This document shows positions 21,233-32,813 of a stretch of DNA of 64,000 nt, piece by piece (positions within the stretch are counted from its first letter, which is position 1; each line of letters opens with the position of its first letter). This DNA is from Magicicada septendecula. Taxonomy: Eukaryota > Arthropoda > Insecta > Hemiptera > Cicadidae. The translations under genes and the position numbers were made by a program. The stretch is taken from contig CM068370.1 of assembly GCA_034769895.1 (NCBI GenBank), forward strand, positions 47,916,344 through 47,980,343, written 5' to 3'. The notes beneath the pieces were generated by a model. That model did not search any database, had not been told where the DNA came from, and saw only the letters and a program-made list of their open reading frames with translations.

Positions 21233-22140
21233 TAAACAGCTGCTACTGCATTTCTATCCGGCTAGTACAGTAAAGTAGGTGGTTGTGTGGATTGGTTTGA
21301 GGTATTACGTCACGGACTACTTTAATCTTCTTTTTTAAATCATCTTCCTTTCCCGGAATCTAACAACCGAGTGAAAGCAGTTTTTTCGCGTCGCGTTTCA
21401 AATACTCTACGGACGTAATGTCCCACAGACAATCATATGTTCCATATATGTTAAGGGATGTAACTATTGCATAACCCGACAACTTTAATAAATCACACGT
21501 TGTAAATTTAGAAATAAAACACTAGTAGTGGTTAGTGAAGTGGCATAGTGTGACGCAGGCTTAACAGAAATGTCTAAAGCTGAAAGGAATCCGTTTAGGA
21601 GAGATATATTTGCTTTAATTCCCTGGAACAGCAGGGTTGAAGTCTTCCTGACGATTATAGTGAAACGGTTTTAACAAAATTTGTGTTTAATACACTTTTT
21701 CAACATGTAATACGTAATATGTGGATGCAACATCCTTCAGCTTACATTGTTAATGCAGACAAAACATTCAGGTATGATATTTAGAGAGTCGTGAAAAGAG
21801 GCGTGGAAGTACAACGTCTGAAACCCCTTCGTAAAGGTGATTTCATACATAAAACTGCAGTACAACACAAATCAAATATAGACAAGTTAACGGTTCGGCT
21901 ACAGAACCATACAATATTCTGTTGTACATAATACTTGTGTCTTATACAGGTAGTGTGTGCACATACGAACGTAACGATAGCCGGTCGTCTAGATAATAAT
22001 TACGTATCAATATCAATTAGGTACAACAAAAACAGCAGTAAATGATGACACCCGGTAGGCCTTTCGTTTTCTACACTGTAGAATCTCCGTGAACCGGGAA
22101 CTAAAGGTAGACAAGTAAAATATTTAATTACTTTACAGGT
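21233..22140. other. No gene seen
   Basis: Unassigned. 21660-21900 has codon-like texture (NMWMQHPSAYIVNADKTF) but stops interrupt all frames. Confidence 0.35.
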
Positions 22141-22154
22141 ACAGCTAAAATAAC

Positions 22155-22479
22155 TTACTTACTTATTATTACTTACTAGCCAACGCCCACCCTTGGCTGT
22201 TGAGCCATTAGGCGACGCGCTGACCAGTAGCGTCGGGCTTCGGCGATCTCGGTGTCCTCGTTGGACGGGGTGTGGTCTAAGGCCAGGCAGTCTCTCAGAT
22301 GGTCGGCGTCCATCGTCGCGTGGCCGCACAGCTGGCACTCAGGGTTGGCAGCGCGCGGAGGCGGTGTAGATGTGAAGCGAGATAGTCGTGTCCGGTTTTT
22401 AGTCGGACGTTGACGACACACACTGCACGAGGGATGTTGGGGTTGATTGGACCGTCGGTGACGAGGCTTTCCCATTTTT
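22155..22479 (-). mobile_element. LINE-I, 5'-truncated, perfect target duplication
   Basis: Flanked by a perfect 14-bp ACAGCTAAAATAAC (22141-22154, 22480-22493) with a (TAAG)n 3' tail. The single open frame encodes the family C-terminus: CQLCGHATMDADHLRDCLAL (Cys-Cys-His-Cys) and ARRYWSARRLMAQQP before the stop. No breaks inside; the 5' parts were never copied. Young insertion, CpG-rich compared with its flanks. Confidence 0.88.
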
Positions 22480-22504
22480 ACAGCTAAAATAACGTGCCAG
22501 GTTT

Positions 22505-22745
22505 AAGACATGAAACGGGTGTCCGGGTGTACAGTGTCATAAGATCCCATTGCTTATGCGTAGCTTTAAAGCGTTGTTGTCTAAGCAATTATTTTGTGTT
22601 CTGAACAGCTGCATGATTGGTGTGTCACATGGTTGTGTGTCATGGTTGGTCACCTCGCACCCCACTTCTTGCACATCCCACAACTTGTCGCCGACCCCAC
22701 GATCTGCGCGAACCATTTCATGTATTACCATTTCATCTGTACGTT
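22505..22745 (+). repeat. Family D dispersed repeat
   Basis: About 75-80% identical by eye to 29678-29895: ACATGAAACGGGTGTCCGG, GAACAGCTGCATGATTGG, TGTGTCACATGGTTG and ACCATTTCATGTATTAC. No ends or coding frame identified; class unknown. Confidence 0.6.
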
Positions 22746-23088
22746 AACGAATAAAGCTCGACCGAACATGAAGATGAAATTATAATGTGTCGTATCCGCT
22801 CTCTCCAGATGTGAGCGAAAGCTGAACACTAAGTGAAGCAAATAAAACGCGATAATCCAAAGCATACAGATCAGCGGAGAGAATTGCAAAAGAAACGACG
22901 GGAAGAGGAATGCTGAAATAAGAAAGGACGTTCACTGTTCAATTCATTACTCGCATTCTGAAATGTAAGTAAGGGACACGTTCGAAACGCAGGTCTGGAC
23001 TACGTTAGCTTAAACTGACGACTAATGAAAATGCGATGTATTTATAATATACACACACTTGTTGTTTACTAATGGTACCTAAAACCTC
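22746..23088. other. No gene seen
   Basis: Unassigned sequence. Confidence 0.4.
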
Positions 23089-23690
23089 AATCCTCTATTG
23101 TAGTGTATTCATTGTTCAGTTGTTCATAACCTAAGATACCATACATATGATTTATAATAAAGTTTTAATTACTCATATTCTTAAATTCAATCGATTTCGG
23201 TCGTAGACCATCGTCGGAATATATACACTGGGGACTCGCGGTCACAATATTGTACAACAGTTACTATTTACAAGAAAAGAATTCGTAGACATTGATTAGT
23301 GATCGTGAAACGTACGTTTGTGTCCAAAATTTCTCGAGAACTGATTTTGTTGCGGAGTGTTTATGTTTACATTCAGGTCTATATATTATATCAGCTGATT
23401 ACTGTATGTTGATTTTCATTTTGCCGCAATATCTCAAATGTGATACGGTTTTTGAACTCCGTCATGATTTTCAATAGATTTTCGTGGCCCTCTTCTTTTA
23501 CATGTTTGTATATTCGGTATTGTTCATATATAAGTTATTAGATCTTATTTCATCACTGCATGTTTTCAATACGGTGAAAATCGATCGAATTTAAGAATAT
23601 AAGTAATTAAAACATTATTATAAATCATATGTAATGGTATATTTAGGTTATGAACAATGAATACGCCACAATAGAAGATTTAAACTGACG
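23089..23690. mobile_element. Foldback element with about 110-bp arms
   Basis: Arms 23089-23198 and 23577-23690 are inverted copies (AATCCTCTATTGT at the ends, ATTAAAACTTTATTATAAAT inside), about 85-90% identical. The loop of about 380 bp has no gene. A degenerate hammerhead-like motif starts at the inner edge of the left arm. Confidence 0.7.
23194..23217 (-). ncRNA. Hammerhead-like motif, degenerate
   Basis: On the minus strand CCGACGA, a 4-bp helix GGTC/GACC with a 3-nt loop, then GAAAT. One core base differs (U4 to C) and the cleavage triplet is unclear. Supported mainly by position in a foldback like the others. Confidence 0.2.
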
Positions 23691-23991
23691 GTTATCACTA
23701 CGGATGAAAAAAACATTCATTTAGATAAAATGAGATTCACGTAGGAAATATTAGTACGAATAACAAGCCGTTACATAGAAATCAATAACGTGACGTGAAG
23801 TTTCTCCAGGAAAACTTCCTTCTTAGTAGTCTTTAAGTAAAGTCAACGCCACACGAAGAGTTCGGTACACACGTTTTACCAACGTGTTCAGTATAACGTG
23901 CTTGCCAAGTATCAAGTGTAGCAACGTGAGCTTCGTTCTTGTTTTCACTGTTTTTGCTTGTCCTACAGTAAGTTCTACTTTTACTAATTTC

Positions 23992-24737
23992 CAGTGGTTG
24001 ATTTATAAAATTATAGGTGCCGGAACGCAGAAATTCAAAAGTTTTACAGCCACAAATATACTTATATTTTACATTAGCGTATAAGTTTACATCAGGTTAT
24101 TACAAAGGAGGACTACATTTTTAAAACCTTATAAAATACGTAACATAGGTATGTAACATAAACTTTACTCTAAAAAGATAAAGTTTACTGATACTTCTGA
24201 AGGGCTTCATCGTCAGGTTAGCCGCACGACAATCGAAAACGTGTCACTCATGATGCCGTCATCCCGGAGCCTCAATCAAACTCTAAGTGATGGTTTCGGT
24301 GGTTCGGACATTTTAAAAAAGTTTCCATAGTTTCATCATTGGTGTCGTCATATTGTTTGTTTCTTAACATTTCCTTACTCTTTGCGTCCAATGCTGTATG
24401 ATGGCCAGAAATCAGCCATGAATCCACGCACTTTGATGGAGCGAGGCTTGTTGAAATTTTTTTAAATACGTTCTACTTGCAAGAGAATTTTAGGTAGAAC
24501 GTATTAAAAAAAATGAACGATAGTAGTTAAGATAAAGAATAGTGCTGGTGTTTGATTTTGACAAATGCTTAGTTTTGAAGTGGGGCTGATGAGGAGCATC
24601 ATCTAATTAAAAAAGTAGTAGTAAATTTTTTTAATAATTATGTTTTTCTTTTCATATATTTTTTTCGGTAATTTATTTTTGGATCCAAGAGGTTCCGGAA
24701 CGCAGTTCCGGCGCGTTCCCCCTGAAATCAAGCCCTG
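23992..24737. mobile_element. Non-autonomous hAT element
   Basis: Ends CAGTGGTTGATTT and, inverted, CAGGGCTTGATTTCAGG. A perfect 8-bp duplication CTAATTTC flanks it (23984-23991, 24738-24745). Subterminal GGAACGCAG occurs at both ends. It holds a hairpin at about 24457-24512 (AAATACGTTCTAC/GTAGAACGTATT). No transposase frame recognised. Confidence 0.78.
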
Positions 24738-24745
24738 CTAATTTC

Positions 24746-25138
24746 TACTAAAAAGTAATGTAAGCTACACCAGATACCCCCAGATACAATAGCAAATAAA
24801 AAAATTTAAGCATCTGCCGAAAAAACCCAGAATTAACAAATAAAAAATACAAGAAAAAGTATTGAGAAAACCAATTTAACATTTCTCTTTCACTTGGTTG
24901 TTTGTTTTTGGTTGATTTGCTTTTGTTACTGTGAATATATTACATAGCCCTATAAGTATAATAATAGCCTTTAAAATATATAGCTTTATAATAAAATAAT
25001 GAGTTTTATATTAATGTTGTCGGTAGCTGATTCTGCGCGGTCAACTATTCAAGGATGAGAGGAATTTTTCTGTTGGTTTTAAATGATTTATTTTAATCTG
25101 TATTTTGTGTTTTTATATTTATTTATTAGCATACGGCA
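24746..25138. other. No gene seen
   Basis: AT-rich unassigned sequence. Confidence 0.4.
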
Positions 25139-25139
25139 G

Positions 25140-25375
25140 GAACTGAATATTATGAGTATACGCGACAGGATAGCCCAGTATCGGCTGAATTGGTGGGAAG
25201 ATCTTTGCCGAATGGATGACTGCCGCATCCCCAAACAACTATGGAACTATAAGCCGAGGGGACGGAGAGGTGTGGGACGACCGAGGAAGCGGTGGGGTGA
25301 CCAGCTCTAATCTTTGCCTATTTGAGACCGGAACAAACCATCCTTGGTTTAATCCGTGAAGATGATATTTATTAG
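25140..25375 (+). mobile_element. LINE-H 3' fragment
   Basis: Encodes MSIRDRIAQYRLNWWEDLCR, MDDCRIPKQLWNYKPRGRRG and VGRPRKRWGDQL, the last codons of LINE-H. After the stop at 25308 the 3' UTR ACCATCCTTGGTTTAATC follows and ends in a GA/GAT-rich tail. The same 3' UTR is at 56110 (inverted). Confidence 0.85.
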
Positions 25376-25567
25376 CTCTGTAGATCTTTGGAATGTTATT
25401 TAATTTTCGATTTGACGATACGTGTTTTCATTTGTGGATATCTTACGTACGTTAGTTTTCAGCAGTAGTTAGGTTGAAGTTTTTTTAGTTAACTGACGAC
25501 GATGATACGACTAGTAGTGACCGAAATGACGTGTCTAAAAATCGTTCCACTAAATATTTTCTATAAC
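25376..25567. other. Short unassigned spacer
   Basis: No feature seen. Confidence 0.4.
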
Positions 25568-25569
25568 TA

Positions 25570-26231
25570 CAGTGTTGCCAAAAAGTTCAGGGACACCAGC
25601 AAAACTCGATGATTTCGCTCTTGTCCCTAAACATACAAACTTTCTGTCTATTTTATGAGACGTTCATATTAGGCATGAAACCACGGGTTTGCAGAAAAAA
25701 GTTCATTACTCTAGCTCTAATATTTCCGGTTAAGTTTACACAACTGTTTTCTTCGTCTCTTGGTGGTGGCCCACCGGTCTGTGTTGACGTTCAGGAGTAA
25801 CTAAGCGACAAAGTTGGCCGATTGTTTCCCCTAGTTTAACAGAAACTAAATTTCACACCAGCAGAGGCGACAAAATCGAAAGAATTTTTGTTTTGTTTAG
25901 TATTATTTTTCTAACCCGCGTATTGTAACCCAGCAACAGTAAAACTTTCATAATTTTAGGTAGGCCTACAGTAGTTTTGGAGAAAAAAATCAGTTTACAC
26001 AAAAACAAGGGGTTTTTGGTCTTGCCAAAAAAAAATAAATAAATAAAATAAATAAAAACAGAAAAAATCATAACTACGGAAATATTAGAGCTAGAGCAGT
26101 GAAATTTTTACTGCAAAACCGTGTTTTCATGGCTAATATGAGCATCTCATAAAATAGAAAGTTTGTAAGTTTAGGGACAAGAGCGAAATCATCGACTTTT
26201 TCTGGTGTCCCTAAACGTTTTGGCAGCACTG
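25570..26231. mobile_element. Tc1/mariner-type MITE with about 170-bp inverted ends
   Basis: Ends CAGTGTTGCCAAAAAG and, inverted, CAGTGCTGCCAAAACG. TA lies on both sides (25568-25569, 26232-26233). Inverted similarity extends inward (TCGATGATTTCGCTCTTGTC, ACAAACTTTCT, CTAGCTCTAATATTTCCG). Interior AT-rich, no transposase. Confidence 0.85.
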
Positions 26232-26233
26232 TA

Positions 26234-26680
26234 AATACATTCTACTAAATATAGTACATTTAGTACTTCTAAATATTCCACTAAACATATTCTACCATGA
26301 AGAATTAGATTTACAAATTATTAAGCTAAAAATCACACACACGAAAGACACGCATATTCATTCTAAGCAATTTGAATATGTGGTTAGAAAATAAATACTG
26401 CATACATGTGCTGAACAGAAATGGTATGTGGAGGGAAGGGGGAATGTACGAAGGGGGATACGGGCTGTGGGTTGCGTTGTTTCATCCCGCGATCGGAAAG
26501 ACCCGGCTCGCCTGCCCCTTACCCGCGCTAATAATGAAACGGCACTCTAAAAGGGGTTATGGTATTGTTGCACCACATCAGGTAACAACGATAAACCTGA
26601 GGAACTCCAAAACGAAACACTACTACACGTAAGTCCGTACACGTACACCTTGACACATTATGACCTTGGTTATGATGTTT
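26234..26680. other. No gene seen
   Basis: Unassigned; GC-richer at 26440-26540 without a recognised frame. Confidence 0.35.
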
Positions 26681-26689
26681 AATTATTAA

Positions 26690-28110
26690 ACTGAAACTAG
26701 ATAGCAACAACTATCGTGAGTATCGTGGAATATCGATAACGAGTACAATTAGTAGAGTATACGGAAGAATTATCAGAGATAAGACAGAAAACGAATACAA
26801 GGTTTATGAAAAAGAAGAGCAGCGTGGCTTTAGAGCGGGTAGGTCCTGTACAGACAACGTGTTTTGTCTAAAACAAGTTATTGAAAAAAAATTAGAAAGA
26901 AATAGAGCAACTCGCTTAATATTTACAGACTTACAGAAAGCTAACGATAATATACCTATGGGAGGTGGTACAAGATACCAACGTCAACCATACACTTATT
27001 AGGACTGTGCAAAACTTGTACAACGATATAACGTCAACACAACAATATAAGTGGGAAACAGAGTGTCAGAACAGTTCAGAGTAAATAAGGGATTACGACA
27101 GGGCTGTTGCATCTCCCCCACGCTTTTCAAATTTTCGTTCCAAAAGCTCTAAGCCCATTGGAAGATAAAATGCAAAGGGATGTGTATTGAAACTGACGAT
27201 GACACATACTTGTACACCATGCAGTTTGCAGACGATCGAGTGATATGTGCAATTGAAAAAGAAGACCTGGAATATATGACACGAAAACTGAAGGAAGAGT
27301 ACGAAAAATGGGGTTTACTGACAAACATAGAAAAAACGCAGTATCTGTGTGTCGGAGAAGAAACAACAGATTTAATCTTAGAAAACTACGAACGTATAAA
27401 AAAATGCAACAGCTACAAATACTTTAATGAAGAAGGAACAGATGATGGTGTAATAAAATCAAGAATAAACAAAGCAAAACAAATAATTAGATCATTGAAT
27501 GGGATTCTATGGAGCACACAAATTGGAAAAGAAAGGAAGAAAAGAATGATTAAAGACAGTATGATTAAAAGCACGTTGATGTATGGATCCGAAACACAGA
27601 GAATAAAAGAACAGGTAAAAGGAAAGTTTGAAGCTACGGAAATGAGTGCTTTGAGATGAGCTGCTAAAACTTCAAGGCTAGAGCGAATACGAGTGAAACG
27701 ATCAAAGAAGAAATGGGCGTAATAAAAATCATCGACTGCATTCTGGTACGGACACGTACAAAGAATGGGACAAGACCGACTACCAAAGAAAACAATGAGA
27801 TTGATGCCTAGAGAACACAGAAAGAAAGGGAGACCCAAGACAACATGGATAGAGGGTATAAGAAGATCAATGAGCGACAGAGGGCTAAACGATGAAAACT
27901 GCAACGACAGACGACAATGGAGGTTGGGCATCGGACAACGCCGTAGAACGTTTTTGACCCCGAATTTGAAACAAAAACATGTATTAAATCAAAACCACCG
28001 AAGGGCAGTCTGATATAGACGAAGCACCTACGACGAGTGTGAGGTACAAACAGAAAAGAGTATAAGGGATGAAGTAACACTGAGGGATCAAGGAGTGCAA
28101 TAAATAATAA
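26690..28110 (+). mobile_element. RTE-like LINE, reverse transcriptase to 3' end, decayed
   Basis: Longest LINE relic here. In order: EQRGFRAGRSCTDNVF (fingers), RLIFTDLQKANDNI (motif A, catalytic Asp kept), GLRQGCCISPTLF (motif B), MQFADD (motif C), KWGLLTNIEKTQYLCVGEE, IKSRINKAKQIIRSLNGI, LMYGSET, then GRPKTTWIEGIRRSMSDRG. Several frameshifts separate these. An AATAAATA-rich tail follows near 28100. The pattern is that of insect endonuclease-reverse transcriptases usually assigned to RTE. The endonuclease end is missing. Confidence 0.85.
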
Positions 28111-28683
28111 ATAAATGATATTTTTATTTATTTAATAATAAATAAGTAATAATAAATAATACGTTTCTGAAAAACAAAATACAATTATAAGTACGTATGT
28201 ACACTTACACATTGAGACATTATGACCTTAATCATTAAACGTCTTTTCTTTCTCTCGTCTTCATCGGCTTTTGAATCTCATTGTTGCCTTCTATGTCTAC
28301 AGCTATTCAACAATTATTCATTTAAAGTCCTCCCACTTCTTCCAACTGGATACGATCGTAGAATGCCTTGATTTTTTTTTGTATTCCTGTTTTCACGCTC
28401 TTTACATTTTTCTTTGCAATTTCCGTAATCGGTTATTCAGTATCCGCCCCTCTACGACGTTTCGCTTCCATATTCCGAGTCTCCATTAGCATTCCTGATA
28501 CCTTCATTCCAAGTCAGCCGCGATATTCTTCTTTATCCTGGAGGTTTTCATTGGAATGTCTTCTCGACTATATAGGCTACCTTTTTCCTGGTATTCGTAA
28601 CATACGTTCAAATAATTTTAAACATCACATCTCTATTCGTTCGTTCTACCACCCACGTGGTTCTTACGTCTTGTCAGTCTCGG
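28111..28683. other. Unassigned, possibly LINE-derived on minus
   Basis: Read on the minus strand 28260-28680 has Lys/Arg-rich coding-like texture (ETRNMEAKRRRGADTE, IQKKIKAFYDRIQLEEVGG) with stops. No domain recognised. Confidence 0.3.
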
Positions 28684-29103
28684 CAGTGGCGTATCTAGAA
28701 TTTGGCTGGGGGTGGGGGTTGGATCAGCTTCATACAAAAGAAAAAAACAAGTTCAGACTAATCAGCATTACCATCTTTAAAGTGGGTGAAAAACTCGTGA
28801 TAACATCCTGAAATCAGACCCATTAAAGCAAACGATAATAACACAATAAAAATACGCGTTATTGAAACGTTGTAAAAGATACTTATTGACTGAACTAATT
28901 TTCCTATATTTCATATTTCAAACGTATACCGTAATGCTGAGTAATAAACCTGTTTGCATATTTAAAAAATAACTAGTACTATATTAGCGTACACAGCTGA
29001 ATAATAAAATAAAACAACCTCAAAATTAAGAGATTAACAAAATTCGTCAACTTTTTCGACCCTCGGGGGGGGGGTCCGGTTGTCCCCCCCCCCATACGCC
29101 CTG
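28684..29103 (+). mobile_element. Family C non-autonomous hAT element
   Basis: Starts CAGTGGCGTATCTAGAATTT and ends CCATACGCCCTG. Flanking 8-mers match only partly (5 of 8), so this copy is older. G and C homopolymers lie near the right end, as in the other copies. Confidence 0.78.
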
Positions 29104-29677
29104 GCTCTCTGAATTTCGAGTTTTCTTTTACGCAGATGTTTGACTACGCAGAGAGTAACAAAAATTATTTACTACCGTTATAAAAAATAAAAAATCGTAA
29201 AAATACGTAAGTATAGGCCTACGTGTATATTTATCAGATATTAACTACAGCCTTATAGCGATTATTTCACACATATACGCGTAAAGTAAAATTCATACAG
29301 CCTCGTCAAAATAATCTGACTGTTTTAACTTTTTAAACGCAGCACCACACGAATAAACCATATACTCTAAAGATGCCGTAACTAAAATCTTAGAATTTTG
29401 TATAATAACTGGCATGTATAGACCTGACGAAAGAGACGCGAAGTGGACAATCACCGCGTTCCGAAGCTAACAGAATTTTTCAGTAATTTCTTACATGCGC
29501 ACAACAGTATTTTACACCAGTATTTCATAGTGTGAACACGGACTGCAACATGGCTGACGAGAACATTACAAGCATGTGTGTGACAGAGACAGAGGTAGTA
29601 CGTGAGTGAGACGGCGAACTGTTATCGCGGCTCCTCTCTACACACTTCTCGCTGTACAGGTAAGACAGTAATAAGAC
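29104..29677. other. No gene seen
   Basis: Unassigned sequence. Confidence 0.4.
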
Positions 29678-29895
29678 ATAAAACGCGTGTCTGGCTGCGC
29701 AGTGTCAAAAGATCTCACTGGGCATGCGTAGCTTTGACGCGTCGTTTTCGGACCAGCCGTTTTGTGTTCAGAACAGCTGCATGATTGGTGTGTCACATGG
29801 TTGGCCACCTCACACCCCACTTCCTGCACTGCCTTCCCTGCTCCCCACTACGAGCTGCGCCAACCATTTCATGTCTTACTATTTCATCTGTACTT
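29678..29895 (+). repeat. Family D dispersed repeat
   Basis: Second copy of the repeat at 22505-22745; carries CAGAACAGCTGCATGATTGG, TGTGTCACATGGTTGG and AACCATTTCATGTCTTAC. Confidence 0.6.
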
Positions 29896-30355
29896 GTAGT
29901 GGTGGTAATTCTATGGCGGGCTCGGCGCAGACATTCGCTCTAAAAAGGCTGTCGGGACTGTAAAGACATGCTGGCTGCCTTTCTATTCAGGCTCTCACGC
30001 CTTTTACACAGCGTGGACCGCCTTTACAACAGACCGCTGCGTGTTGTAAATTCCTGTGACTTACTAACACCGACTACAGAAAAAGCAGCAACAATGAAAT
30101 CACAGTGACCTTAGGTTCGGCGATAACTTTTTAGCTGCCCAAGACATAAGTCAGAAATTCACACATTACACTTGACACTAATTGGATACATTTAACGGTA
30201 TTACGATAAACGGCAAGAGCCGCACCGGGGTGCTAACAATCTCTACCCCACCAGGCTTGGACCAATTACACACGGTGGAACAGCAGGTCTCAATTCAATT
30301 AATACGCACGCTTGTATACAAGTGCAATACCATCACACTTGGCTTCATTATGTTT

Positions 30356-30357
<2 letters not shown>
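29896..30357. other. No gene seen
   Basis: Unassigned sequence. Confidence 0.4.

Positions 30358-30358
<1 letters not shown>

Positions 30359-30448
<90 letters not shown>
30359..30448. repeat. (GT)n microsatellite
   Basis: About 45 GT units without interruption. Confidence 0.97.
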
Positions 30449-30449
<1 letters not shown>

Positions 30450-30539
30450 GGGGGAGGGACAAAATGTTGTTTTCTCTAATCAGTAAAATAAACCCCCGTT
30501 CTCCATGCAATTTTGATAATTATCTGGTTTCAGCCAACA

Positions 30540-30792
30540 ATGGTTAGGTCACCTAGACCGGATGGGATGATCAGCGTATGCCAAGGAAATCATGAGCGCG
30601 AAAGTCTATAAAAACAGAAAGAGCGGCAGACCTGTGATAAGATGGTTGGATGATGTGCCAGAAGAAGATTTCAGAAGAATGAATGTGAGGGGTTACACTG
30701 AGATGGCAACCCGTAGGGGGAATTGGAGAAGACTGTTGTTGGGAGCCAGGGCTCACGTTGGGTTATAGTGCTAAAGAAGAAGAAGAAGATCT
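30540..30792 (+). mobile_element. LINE-F 3' end
   Basis: Broken frames read GRPVIRWLDD, RMNVRGYTEMATRRGNWRR and GARAHVG, then a stop and a (GAA)n tail. Preceded by VRSPRPDGMISVCQGNH. Matches 42540-42795 and the minus-strand copy ending at 36895. Confidence 0.75.
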
Positions 30793-30885
30793 TATTTCAG
30801 CCAAAAATCGTCCAACAACATAATTTATTAAGAAACTTACGCAAAACATAAATATTTACCCATAAACATTGATTAGCCTTAAAAA

Positions 30886-31116
30886 TTAATTAACGCGTGT
30901 AATACCAGAATTATTGTTTGTTTTCAGGTAATTCCGGTTGTCAAAACTAGATGCCCTGTAGCTGGTCGATTCTTCCCGCACGATCCCTTTCGTCGTCTCA
31001 ACGATTTTCAGAATGTACCCGTTGACGGTGCGGTAGAAGTTCAAAATGGTGAAAAAGGCGACAAGCGTCATCAGTAAGAATCGAGTAGCGCTTGGGCAAG
31101 AAACTGTTAGAATCAA
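30886..31116 (-). CDS. Possible terminal exon of an unrecognised membrane protein
   Basis: A CpG-rich stretch of about 175 bp stands out from AT-rich flanks. On the minus strand it reads SCPSATRFLLMTLVAFFTIL, NFYRTVNGYILKIVETTKGI and VREESTSYRASSFDNRNYL, then an AT-rich end and a stop at 30886. RFLLMTLVAFFTILNFY looks like a membrane helix. Third codon positions are GC-rich (about two thirds), which favours this strand. A CTAACAG acceptor precedes it and AATAAA lies about 60 bp after the stop. Against this, the plus strand also has an open exon with strong sites (30928-31073: TTTGTTTTCAG acceptor, GTAAGA donor) giving CPVAGRFFPHDPFRRLND. I recognise neither protein. Confidence 0.35.
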   Translation of the reverse strand: MILTVSCPSATRFLLMTLVAFFTILNFYRTVNGYILKIVETTKGIVREESTSYRASSFDNRNYLKTNNNSGITRVN

Positions 31117-31659
31117 ATGAAGACAAACGACCTAATAATAAACTGCGTCGTATTTACTGATTGATATCGATTATTTCTGTCGCTCTTTGACTCTGCGTCG
31201 ATTTAAACGTTTGACTGTGTATCGATTTCAACAGGTAATCAAATCAAACTACACTTTTTCACACTAACAGCAAATTCACATGCTTAATGGGAAAAATAAT
31301 AACAGATATGAAAGCGGAAAAAACATACCTACATCTGAAAAAATTAAGCGTTATGTATCCTGAGGTACTCATATGTTTCAGCAACCATATTTCTGACAAC
31401 CGCTGCAGAGAACAATGAATCATGACCTTACGCTCATGAACTTTCAAACAAAAAACGCAAATAAACGCCAGTCATGAAGGTTAAAAATGTTACTAAGATT
31501 GCAGACAATATTAAATAGAAAACGAAAATTGAAAGACAAAAGGCAGACAGCAGTGTTTGAAACCAAAACTATACAGAAGCGGTGTAATCGAATACGAAGA
31601 CTGTCTAATATACGAAGAAAATAATAGTAATAATAATGACAATTTTCAAAATTATTAAT
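31117..31659. other. No gene seen
   Basis: Unassigned sequence. Confidence 0.4.
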
Positions 31660-31717
31660 AAATACCGGGCTGTTAGGCCGTGGTCAGTTGGTATGAATTC
31701 TCGTCATCTTCGGTAAA

Positions 31718-31745
31718 GTTTCGTTTTCCCCTTGGAGATCTTCAG
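31718..31745 (-). ncRNA. Hammerhead-like motif, left arm
   Basis: On the minus strand CTGAAGA, TCTCC/GGGGA helix II, then GAAAC. Followed by TTT, so no GTC cleavage triplet. Decayed. Confidence 0.35.
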
Positions 31746-31817
31746 GCCGCAAAAAGCGACACTGTGCACAAAACCAGTAGCGGCAGATCTTCGCCGAACA
31801 CTGTCGCTTTTTGCGGA

Positions 31818-31851
31818 CTGAAGAAGATCCCCGACGGGGATACGAAACGTG
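31818..31851 (+). ncRNA. Hammerhead motif, right arm, altered cleavage site
   Basis: CTGAAGA (31818-31824), a 6-bp helix II ATCCCC/GGGGAT with a 3-nt loop, GAAAC (31844-31848), then GTG. G at the cleavage position is not tolerated by hammerheads, and AG/AC bases separate the core from helix II, so it is probably inactive. Confidence 0.4.
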
Positions 31852-31915
31852 GCCGACGATGCCGAGAATTCATAGCAACCGGCTGCGGCCTGACAGCCCG
31901 GTATTTAGTACGTTC

Positions 31916-32779
31916 TTCAGCCGTGTAAGCTTTCACAAAAATGATAATAAAACTACATTTTGTATGTGTAAAGTGGGTGTGAGAGTACGCGCGCCTCCCC
32001 TCCCCCCCACACACACACACACAAATTTATACAGGCATATACATAAAAAAATTAACAAAGGTAGACAGCGTTAAATCTGTAAACGACTCCATTAAGGTAT
32101 AGAAAAGTCGAGAAGAAAATAACAACCGAAAAGTCAAGAGTTCTGTTTATGACTCCAATTAATTCAGTTGTAGAATCCAACTTTTCTTATATTCTTTGCT
32201 CTTATCTTCTCTTAACGAGTTTTCCGTAAAAAAAAATCAAAAAGAAAGTTAAATATAAAAATTACGGAGCAAGTTTGCCAAAAAAGCATCATCCGCCAAC
32301 AGAATAGCGTTCAAGGTCGGCAATCCATCATCTGTAATAAGTGTACCGGTTAACAGTTTCGAAAAAAAAAGTGTTGACATTTTTGGAATAGAGCCGGTTT
32401 ATTCAAGGGAACTAACTGGTGACAATCCAAACGCATGTCAGCCGCCGCCACACATGCACAATCATGTAAAACCGATTTATAACAATGGGCAATGAACATA
32501 CATATACTGTACGTGTTTTGACAAAGCTACTGTATTAACTGCAACCAGCCCACGCTTCTTCAACCGCTATTATTTGCTACAAATTTTCCACTTAAAAATC
32601 ACACGCAATCCGGGGAGATCCTTTTCTCCAAAAACTTATAAAACATCATTTTCTTATCGAGAGAAGCAGGCCTAATAAATATACAATAATATACATGCAA
32701 AGAATATTTCTTCAAATTATACATACGCGTACTTCTGCATGTAACATTTTATTAAATTACGTTATTGTGTTTTCACCTG
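31916..32779. other. No gene seen
   Basis: Unassigned. A short CA run is at 32009-32022. Confidence 0.4.
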
Positions 32780-32787
32780 ACGTACGT

Positions 32788-32813
32788 TACAAAGAATTAT
32801 TCTGTATCTTCAG
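32788..32813 (-). ncRNA. Hammerhead-like motif, left arm
   Basis: On the minus strand CTGAAGA, TACAGAATAATTCTTTGT, then AACG. Helix II pairs with a bulge and the GAAAC is damaged. Compared with 33226-33253 the shared ancestor would have a clean 6-bp helix (ACAGAA/TTCTGT). Confidence 0.3.

Larger units (their letters stand above)
31660..31915. mobile_element. Head-to-head pair of hammerhead elements (hairpin)
   Basis: Two inverted copies of about 125 bp. Each runs from the inside out: GTCGCTTTTTGCGG, a hammerhead, GAATTCATA, then the 3' module (GACCACGGCCTAACAGCCCGG on minus; CTGCGGCCTGACAGCCCGG on plus), ending GTATTTA on both sides. The arms are about 80% identical, and one mutation cluster is in helix II of each ribozyme. 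Confidence 0.7.

Noticed and set aside
27413-27931. 172-codon minus frame
   Set aside because: Antisense of the RTE-like LINE at 26690-28110.
22505-29895. Family D (two copies) as the two LTRs of one element
   Set aside because: The copies are only about 75-80% alike, have no TG...CA ends or target duplication, and the intervening DNA is other repeats; called a dispersed repeat.
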